Source: DASYML01 sp036399835
Lineage (GTDB): Bacteria; Acidobacteriota; Blastocatellia; Pyrinomonadales; Pyrinomonadaceae
Direction of reading: 5' to 3'
Assembly (NCBI GenBank): GCA_036399835.1
Contig: DASWMI010000130.1
Location: 4,577 to 68,576, forward strand
Length of the DNA stretch: 64,000 nucleotides
Under the pieces are notes generated by a model. That model did not search any database. It worked only from the letters and a program-made list of their open reading frames with translations, and was not told the origin of the DNA. This document shows positions 59,187 through 64,000 of the stretch, in pieces. Every line of letters begins with the position of its first letter. Within the stretch, counting starts at the first letter, position 1. A program made the translations under genes and the position numbers.

Positions 59187-60673
59187 GATTGGTCCTCATC
59201 GTTCGAGGCATGAAGACGCGGGCGAAGGTTGAGCGGGTGGGCCTGCTCGTAGGCGTTGGCGAGCCGCAGGAGCATGGCTTCGGACCAGTATGGACCAAGC
59301 AGTTGCAAGCCAATCGGGAGACCTTCGCGCGAGAGACCGCAGGGGACGTTGATACCCGGACCACCGACCAGATTCGCCGTACAGGTGTAGATGTCGTTGA
59401 GATACATGGCGAGCGGGTCGTCCACCTTTTCGCCGAGCTTGAAGGCTGGCGTCGGCGTGGTCGGCGTGAGGATGGCGTCGCATTTCTCAAAGGCCGCGTC
59501 GTAATCCTTCCTGAGCAGGGCGCGTGCCTGCTGAGCCTTGTGATAGTAGGCTTCGTAGTAGCCGGAAGAGAGCACGTATGTTCCGAGCATGATGCGGCGC
59601 TTGACCTCTGGTCCAAAACCTTCGTCGCGCGTGCGGCGATACATATCCTTCAGGCTCTTAGGCTCTTCGGCGCGAAAGCCGTATCGCACGCCGTCATAAC
59701 GCGCCAGATTGGAAGAGGCTTCAGCCGTCGCGATGATGTAGTAAACGGCGATGGAATACTTCGAGTGCGGGAGTTGTACGTCAACAATCTCCGCGCCCAT
59801 CTCCCTGTAAGCTTCGATGGCGCGCTCGACCGCCGCGCGCACTTCCTCGTCCAAGCCTCCGCCGAACAACTCGCGCGGCACGCCCAGACGCGTTCCCCTT
59901 AGCTCGGTCTTCATCTCCAAGAGGTAATCCGGCACGGCGACATCAGCCGAGGTCGCATCATTCGGGTCGCGTCCGGCGATGACGGCCATGAGAGCCGCCA
60001 CGTCGCGCGCGTTACGACCGAAGACGCCGATGTTATCAAGCGACGAGGCGAAGGCCACGAGGCCGTAACGCGAGAGTCGCCCATAGGTCGGTTTGAGGCC
60101 GGAGATGCCGCAGAGCGCCGCTGGCTGGCGTACAGACCCGCCCGTCTCCGAACCCAGTGCGACGGGCACGATGCCAGCCGCCACCGCCGCCGCAGAGCCG
60201 CCCGAAGAGCCGCCCGGGACGCGCTCTACATCCCATGGATTTCTCACTGGACCAAAAGCCGAGTTTTCATTGGACGACCCCATCGCGAACTCGTCGCAAT
60301 TAGTCTTGCCGACGATAATCGCCCCGGCTGCCTGTAGACGCTCGACGACCGTCGCCGTGTAGGGCGGGTGATAATTATTCAGGATGTTCGACCCGCAGGA
60401 AGCTTGCAGCCCGCGCACGCAGATGTTGTCTTTGATGGCAACGGGCACACCCGCCAGCGGGAGCGTGGATTCGCCTGAGCGCAAAGACTGGTCCAACTGC
60501 CGTGCGCGAGCCTCTGCGCCCGCGCGGTCAATCTGTAAGAATGCGCCGAGTTGCCCGTTCAGCCTCTCGGCTGCGTCGAGCGCAAATCCGGTGGTCTTGG
60601 CCGCGCTCGTCTCCCCGCTCAGGATACGCGTGCGCAACTGTTCGATGTCTGTGTCGAAAATGTTCATGGTCAA
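59183..60673 (-). CDS. gatA: Asp-tRNA(Asn)/Glu-tRNA(Gln) amidotransferase subunit A
   Basis: 496 aa. Amidase signature family: VPVAIKDNICVRGLQASCGS has the catalytic Lys, GGSSGGSAAAVAAGIVPVALGSETGGSVRQPAALCGI the Ser-cisSer pair and FASSLDNIGVFGRNARDVA follows. It supplies ammonia from glutamine to the GatB subunit for tRNA-dependent amidation. gatC is upstream on the same strand with a 74-base gap; gatB is not in the window. Start ATG at 60673. Confidence 0.96.
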   Translation of the reverse strand: MTMNIFDTDIEQLRTRILSGETSAAKTTGFALDAAERLNGQLGAFLQIDRAGAEARARQLDQSLRSGESTLPLAGVPVAIKDNICVRGLQASCGSNILNNYHPPYTATVVERLQAAGAIIVGKTNCDEFAMGSSNENSAFGPVRNPWDVERVPGGSSGGSAAAVAAGIVPVALGSETGGSVRQPAALCGISGLKPTYGRLSRYGLVAFASSLDNIGVFGRNARDVAALMAVIAGRDPNDATSADVAVPDYLLEMKTELRGTRLGVPRELFGGGLDEEVRAAVERAIEAYREMGAEIVDVQLPHSKYSIAVYYIIATAEASSNLARYDGVRYGFRAEEPKSLKDMYRRTRDEGFGPEVKRRIMLGTYVLSSGYYEAYYHKAQQARALLRKDYDAAFEKCDAILTPTTPTPAFKLGEKVDDPLAMYLNDIYTCTANLVGGPGINVPCGLSREGLPIGLQLLGPYWSEAMLLRLANAYEQAHPLNLRPRLHASNDEDQS

Positions 60674-60747
60674 GCAGTCAGTAGTCGGTAAGTATTAAGC
60701 CTTCAGGAGTCGAGCCGTCAGCGGCTTTTAGTTTTTACTGCCAACTT

Positions 60748-61044
60748 TTATAAAACTTTGGGAACACGGAAATGGCCCGAGGCCGGGTCCGGAGCCTGGT
60801 CCAGTGCCAGTTCTTGTCCGAGCGAGGGGCGCGCCGTGTCTTCGCGTGCGGATTCGGTCTGCTCGCCTTCGGGCGTCAGACCGCCGATGACCGGCTCGAC
60901 CTGGCTCGTATCTAGCTCGTTGAGCTGTTCGACGTAAGCGACAATCTCGGCAATCTGCGGCGTGTAGGCGCGCAGCTCTTCGTCCGTGATTTCAAGATGC
61001 GCGAGCTGCGCGATCTTAACGATGTCGGATTCTGTGATGGGCAT
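60748..61044 (-). CDS. gatC: Asp-tRNA(Asn)/Glu-tRNA(Gln) amidotransferase subunit C
   Basis: 98 aa. DIVKIAQLAHLEITDEELRAYTPQIAEIVAYVEQLNELDTSQVEPVIG is the classic GatC opening, with the wrap-around helix and the loop that ends ...LGQELALDQAPDPASGHFRVPKVL. GatC stabilises GatA and GatB. It precedes gatA by 74 bases; a word-like repeat (agtcagtagtcggtaag) sits between. Start ATG at 61044. Confidence 0.95.
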   Translation of the reverse strand: MPITESDIVKIAQLAHLEITDEELRAYTPQIAEIVAYVEQLNELDTSQVEPVIGGLTPEGEQTESAREDTARPSLGQELALDQAPDPASGHFRVPKVL

Positions 61045-61106
61045 AAGGTTATTTTCGATTTTAGATTTGGGATTTTCGATTTGCTCAGGCTGCTCTGCTG
61101 TAGCTC

Positions 61107-61577
61107 TTACTTCTCATGTTCACGGCGGTCTATGCAACTGCCTGCGGCGATAAGGAAGCGTCGGCGCAGGTTCTCGTCCTGAATCGCGGCGGCGGCTGTG
61201 AGCAGTTCTTCAGAGGCGGATTGAAGCGCGCGGCGTTCCTGTTCGTGGCGATCAGTCTTGGGCTGAAGCAGGGCACGCTGTGCGCGGACGGTCTTCGGGT
61301 CAATGCGAAACTCTATGTAGGTGACGACGGCCTGGCCCAGGACCGAGTTGAGTCCGAAGAGGAGTTGCCCGCTCATGGCTTCGAGCTGTTTTTGCCAGGT
61401 CGCATCGGCGACGGCGACGATGAGAGTCTTACGATAAAGACGGAAGGGGACGGCCTGGCCGCGTAGCGCCTCGCCCGCCACGCGACGCCAGGCCACCAGC
61501 GCCGCGGCCTCCAGAACTTCTTCAGCCTCGCCCGCCGCGCGCAATAGTTTCGGCAATGATCGAATCAGGGCGTCCAT
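61107..61577 (-). CDS. DciA-like protein (DUF721)
   Basis: 156 aa. The domain opening LIRSLPKLLRAAGEAEEVLEAAALVAWRRVAGEAL and the beta-rich LYRKTLIVAVADATWQKQLEAMSGQLLFGLN are DUF721 hallmarks. DUF721 proteins (DciA) load the replicative helicase DnaB in bacteria without DnaC; here the C-terminal 60 residues (KTDRHEQERRALQSASEELLTAAAAIQDENLRRRF) are an extra helical region. Start ATG at 61577. It is 62 bases upstream of gatC on the same strand, and may be in the same operon. Confidence 0.85.
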   Translation of the reverse strand: MDALIRSLPKLLRAAGEAEEVLEAAALVAWRRVAGEALRGQAVPFRLYRKTLIVAVADATWQKQLEAMSGQLLFGLNSVLGQAVVTYIEFRIDPKTVRAQRALLQPKTDRHEQERRALQSASEELLTAAAAIQDENLRRRFLIAAGSCIDRREHEK

Positions 61578-61632
61578 CGTTAAGGGTTTGCGATTTTAGA
61601 TTTTTGATTTGCGATTGAAAGAGGATTAAATT

Positions 61633-61667
61633 GGCCCAGCAGAGTTTTTCTCAAGAGAGCCTGGGCC
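61633..61667. repeat. Hairpin in the leader of the Maf gene
   Basis: ggcccag (61633-61639) and ctgggcc (61661-61667) form a seven-base stem with a 21-base loop. It is followed by gcaaatcgaaaatcgag, related to gattttagatttttgatttg at about 61593-61612, as in other word-like gap repeats. It lies in the leader of the Maf gene. Confidence 0.5.
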
Positions 61668-61718
61668 GGCGAAAATCGGCCTCGCAAATCGAAAATCGAG
61701 TTGAGTGTAAAGGAAAAT

Positions 61719-62333
61719 ATGAGCGAGCGACAAGCGTATGGGGCTGCGGGGGAGAAGCGGGGCGGGTTGAGAGAGCGGCTGGTGCTGGCGTCGGCCAGCC
61801 CCAGGCGTGCGGAAATCCTGCGCGCCGTCGGTTGGGAGTTCGAGGCTGCGCCCGTCGGGATTGAAGAAGTTCGCAAAGAGGGCGAGGGAGCCGAAGAGTA
61901 CGTCGAAAGGCTGGCGAGAGAAAAGGCTGAGGCCGCAGCCGAGCGTTTAGAGGCGGGGCTGGTGCTGGGAGCCGACACGGTGGTTGTGGTCCAGGGCGAA
62001 GTGCTCGAAAAGCCGCGCGACGAAGATGATGCGCGACGTATGCTGCGCGCCCTGAGCGGCAGGTGGCACGAGGTCCTGACGGGCGTGGCTCTTGTGCGCG
62101 CGGTCGAGAATCGGCCCTCTATCATCGCGCACGAAAGGACGAAAGTTCTTTTTGGCGAGATGTCCGAAGAGGAGATTGGTTGGTATCTGGCGACGGGCGA
62201 GCCTATGGACAAGGCCGGAGCTTATGCCGTGCAGGGTCGCGCGGCGCTCTTTATCAGGGCTATTCGCGGTGATTACTGGAACGTCGTAGGGCTGCCGGTC
62301 CAGCTTGTTTACAGGCTCGCGCGCAGAATGTGA
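61719..62333 (+). CDS. maf: Maf family nucleotide pyrophosphatase
   Basis: 204 aa from ATG at 61719, with AAAGGAAA just upstream; an in-frame TTG at 61701 is less likely. LVLASASPRRAEILRAVGWEF is the Maf signature, GADTVVVVQGEVLEKPRDEDDARRML holds the metal site, and MDKAGAYAVQGRAALFIRAIRGDYWNVVGLPV the last. Maf removes non-canonical nucleotides such as dTTP/UTP/5-modified pyrimidines from the pool by releasing pyrophosphate. The N-terminal 20 residues (SERQAYGAAGEKRGGLR) precede the conserved core. Confidence 0.93.
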   Translation: MSERQAYGAAGEKRGGLRERLVLASASPRRAEILRAVGWEFEAAPVGIEEVRKEGEGAEEYVERLAREKAEAAAERLEAGLVLGADTVVVVQGEVLEKPRDEDDARRMLRALSGRWHEVLTGVALVRAVENRPSIIAHERTKVLFGEMSEEEIGWYLATGEPMDKAGAYAVQGRAALFIRAIRGDYWNVVGLPVQLVYRLARRM

Positions 62334-62380
62334 GGGGATTTCGGAGCTTTGATTTGCGATTGACGAGTTGCTGCAAAGCC

Positions 62381-62424
62381 GAAGAGCGCAGGATGAAGAG
62401 TGTGCCCTTCATCCTACGCTCTTC
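62381..62424. terminator. Bidirectional terminator between Maf and the thioredoxin-like gene
   Basis: gaagagcgcaggatgaag (62381-62398) and cttcatcctacgctcttc (62407-62424) pair at 17 of 18 positions with an 8-base loop. T-rich sequence follows on the plus strand (62441-62453, ttgctttttttct), and the convergent genes lie on either side. Its words are those of other gap repeats (gatgaag). Confidence 0.75.
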
Positions 62425-62450
62425 GACTTTAAGCCTGTTGCTTTTTTTCT

Positions 62451-62978
62451 TTACAGAATGGGTTTCAAGCGGGGCGCGAGCTGGTCCGTCAGATTTGCGC
62501 TCGGGTCTAGCCCGCCCATCACGCCGTTGACGTTGCCCTGCTTATCCAGAATGACTATGGCCGGAAGCTGGTCCACCCCGAGTTGCTTTGAGACCTGCCC
62601 TTCAGGGTCGCGGAGGACCGTCACCTTGTACTTGCCTGCGAGCGTGCGCAGTTGGTCGTCCGAAGCATAGTTTCTGGACTTGGAGGATTCGGAATCCGTG
62701 CTCACCCAGTAGACGGCGACGCCGCGCCTGCTGTACTCGTCTGCAAACTTCTTGACGCCTTCGAGCTGCTGGCGCGAGAGCGGCAGCCATGAAGCGCCGA
62801 AGGCGAGCACGACGACTTCACCGCGCAGGCTCTCATCCGTCACCGCCGGGCCTTCAATCGCACGCAGGCTAAAGCTAACGGGCGCATCATTCTTGCGCTG
62901 GGCCAGTGTGCTTGAGACCAGGGTGGAGATGGCTAAAATGGTCGCGGCGATTAACATCCGGCGACTCTGTGGAAACAT
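62451..62978 (-). CDS. Secreted thioredoxin-fold protein lacking the CxxC
   Basis: 175 aa with a signal peptide (MLIAATILAISTLVSSTLAQ). The TlpA/ResA-like fold is complete: FSLRAIEGPAVTDESLRGEVVVLAFGASW leads to the active-site turn, then a helix, the central beta strands and LGVDQLPAIVILDKQG with the cis-Pro. But the active-site WCxxC is W64-L65-P66-L67-S68: both Cys are gone (Leu and Ser). It therefore cannot do dithiol chemistry and is likely a binding or structural protein. Start ATG at 62978. There is no other gene on its strand nearby. Confidence 0.85.
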   Translation of the reverse strand: MFPQSRRMLIAATILAISTLVSSTLAQRKNDAPVSFSLRAIEGPAVTDESLRGEVVVLAFGASWLPLSRQQLEGVKKFADEYSRRGVAVYWVSTDSESSKSRNYASDDQLRTLAGKYKVTVLRDPEGQVSKQLGVDQLPAIVILDKQGNVNGVMGGLDPSANLTDQLAPRLKPIL

Positions 62979-63105
62979 TTTTGACTCCTTTGTGTGTCCC
63001 GTCTCGAATCTTCAAACGGGACGATTCAGGCAAACCGTTAGATGAGCGCCAGCTTGGTTTGAGTTGGATAAAGGCCCGGAAAATAGAGAGCTTTCTTGCC
63101 GCCGC

Positions 63106-63723
63106 TCAGCGAGCAGCGGGCGGCGCTTGATGAAAGACATCTTCGTAGAGCGCGCGATAATCATCCCACGTGTCCATGTCACGCGCAACATAAGGAGAGC
63201 CGACGGGCACGCGCACCACTTCCTCTTTCTGCTTTTCAAAGAGCGAGCGCAAGCCGCCTCGCGCGTCCAGCTTTAACAACTCTTCACGGAAATCGAAATC
63301 GAGCAGGACCGGATGACCAATGCGTCCCTCAAACTCCGGCACGATGAGACGCCCGCCTGTGCGCTCGCGCTCCTCAATTAAACGGCTGACGACTTCGGGC
63401 GGAATCGCGGGCTGGTCGCAGAGCGCTATCAAAACAGCCGCAGTCCGGGCGGGCAAAGAGACCGCGCCGCGCGCAATCGAAGCAGACATCTCGCTCTCAG
63501 CTTCAGGGTTGAGTGTGAAGATGACGGGCAGGTGCTCAAGCCGCCCGCGCAGCTCCTCAGCCCTGTGGCCCAGAACCACGACGATGCTTTCGACACCTCC
63601 ATCCAGCAAATACTCGATGCAGCTTTCGGCGACAGTCTTTTCGCCGAAGGGAAGCAGCGGCTTAAACGCTCCCATCCGGCGGCTGCGTCCGGCGGCTAAG
63701 AGGATGGCGGCAATTTTGCTCAA
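63106..63723 (-). CDS. MocA-like molybdenum cofactor nucleotidyltransferase
   Basis: 205 aa. AAILLAAGRSRRMGAFKPLLPFGEKTVAES is the nucleotide-binding N-terminus of MobA/MocA-type NTP transferases, followed by ALCDQPAIPPEVVSRLIEE and GHPVLLDFDFREELL. MocA adds CMP to molybdopterin for xanthine-dehydrogenase-type enzymes; the next gene upstream on the same strand is a molybdopterin dehydrogenase FAD subunit, which fits. Start ATG at 63723. Confidence 0.88.
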   Translation of the reverse strand: MSKIAAILLAAGRSRRMGAFKPLLPFGEKTVAESCIEYLLDGGVESIVVVLGHRAEELRGRLEHLPVIFTLNPEAESEMSASIARGAVSLPARTAAVLIALCDQPAIPPEVVSRLIEERERTGGRLIVPEFEGRIGHPVLLDFDFREELLKLDARGGLRSLFEKQKEEVVRVPVGSPYVARDMDTWDDYRALYEDVFHQAPPAAR

Positions 63724-63805
63724 GAGAGTCAGCGGTCAAAAGAGAGCGAGCCATGAGCAGCAAACAGTTTTCGGTTTTCAGCTTTCAGGAAAACCAAAAT
63801 GCTGT

Positions 63806-64000
63806 TTACTGACTTTTTAATTCTTCGAGGGCGCGCAAGACATAGGGGCGTGCCATCTGCTTGCGCCAGTTCATGATGAAATCCGTGTTATCGAGCGGGC
63901 GCGCTTTGGTGTAGCAGGCTTCCGCAGCAGCCTGCATACGCTCGTCATCGAGTGGTCCACCGACCAGGAATTGCTCGGCCTCTTTGACTTCAATCGGAGC
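63806..64000 (-). CDS. Molybdopterin dehydrogenase FAD-binding subunit (CoxM-like), 3' end only
   Basis: 64 codons plus stop read leftward from the right edge. APIEVKEAEQFLVGGPLDDERMQAAAEACYTKARPLDNTDFIMNWRKQMARPYVLRALEEL, quoted here only as its parts LVGGPLDDERM and RPLDNTDF, corresponds to the C-terminal domain of CO/xanthine dehydrogenase medium subunits, with the usual Arg-rich end. It lies 82 bases upstream of the MocA-like gene. Both belong to one molybdenum-hydroxylase cluster that continues beyond the window. Confidence 0.75.
   Translation of the reverse strand, partial: APIEVKEAEQFLVGGPLDDERMQAAAEACYTKARPLDNTDFIMNWRKQMARPYVLRALEELKSQ

Larger units (their letters stand above)
401..63959. 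repeat. Highly iterated 7-bp palindrome TGGWCCA
   Basis: The heptamer TGGACCA/TGGTCCA, which is its own complement around a central A/T, recurs across the whole window. A by-eye tally gives 88 copies, about one per 730 bases, against about 8 expected for 60% GC. About 27 are extended to CTGGWCCAG. Examples start at 401, 543, 1675, 8971, 13474, 21304, 21315, 28752, 40003, 41304, 41324, 47866, 55169 and 63953. Copies lie inside genes of both orientations and in different codon frames (Leu-Asp-Gln, Gly-Pro, Trp-Thr), so protein sequence does not explain them. The pattern resembles HIP1 of cyanobacteria in character; its role is unknown. Confidence 0.85.

Noticed and set aside
1..64000. CRISPR arrays, tRNA or rRNA genes, transposases and prophage genes
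   Set aside because: None seen on either strand by eye; repeats present are inverted or dispersed words rather than spaced direct repeats.

Overview
The window looks like chromosomal DNA of a GC-rich (roughly 60% by eye) free-living bacterium, most likely an Acidobacteriota of the Blastocatellia type. The basis is the mix of protein families, the long runs of secreted peptidases, and intergenic gaps filled with wordy inverted repeats; the taxon is an inference, not a search result. There are no rRNA or tRNA genes, no CRISPR array, no transposase and no prophage. Most genes are housekeeping genes in intact, tightly packed reading frames.

Layout. 1-9.3 kb: the 3' end of mutL, a biotin carrier/biotin carboxylase pair, a small DUF3592-like protein, a zinc-ribbon/pseudopilin-like membrane protein, a CDP-alcohol phosphatidyltransferase, GreA, phosphofructokinase, and a pair made of a GrdB-family protein and a peroxiredoxin whose catalytic Cys codon is an in-frame TGA (selenocysteine). 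9.4-17.4 kb: an RlmI-like methyltransferase, a NYN ribonuclease-like protein, a double-AP2 protein, a DinB protein, an S41 protease, a GT2 glycosyltransferase, pdxJ and ruvB. 17.5-29.7 kb: atpC-atpD away from other ATP synthase genes, an S46 dipeptidyl-peptidase, a YncE-like propeller, an M20 deacetylase, HutF, an MBL hydrolase and an FKBP. 29.7-39 kb: a continuous leftward run of sigma-54 regulator, degenerate receiver protein, then lysC-dapE-dapB-dapA-dapD-aminotransferase-asd, covering most of the diaminopimelate/lysine pathway. 39-45 kb: glnA with its adenylyltransferase glnE. The glnA upstream region carries a sigma-54 promoter and palindromic boxes shared with the regulator gene's own upstream region. 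45-57 kb: M14 and PIG-L secreted hydrolases, a WG-repeat protein and a ferric-iron type ABC transporter. 57-64 kb: a second GT2, small membrane proteins, gatC-gatA, a DciA-like protein, Maf, a thioredoxin-fold protein without its CxxC, a MocA-like nucleotidyltransferase, and the 3' end of a molybdopterin-dehydrogenase FAD subunit.

The three observations most worth a second look are: (i) the selenocysteine peroxiredoxin next to a GrdB-family Cys protein; (ii) a 7-bp palindrome, TGGWCCA, counted by eye 88 times in 64 kb (about 8 expected), in all reading frames and on both gene orientations, resembling a highly iterated palindrome; (iii) a nitrogen-control module in which a sigma-54 activator, an apparently phosphorylation-dead receiver, the lysine genes and glnA/glnE are physically linked. 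Intergenic gaps repeatedly carry imperfect inverted repeats built from short near-repeated words, and one of these appears to encode the N-terminus of an ABC permease.
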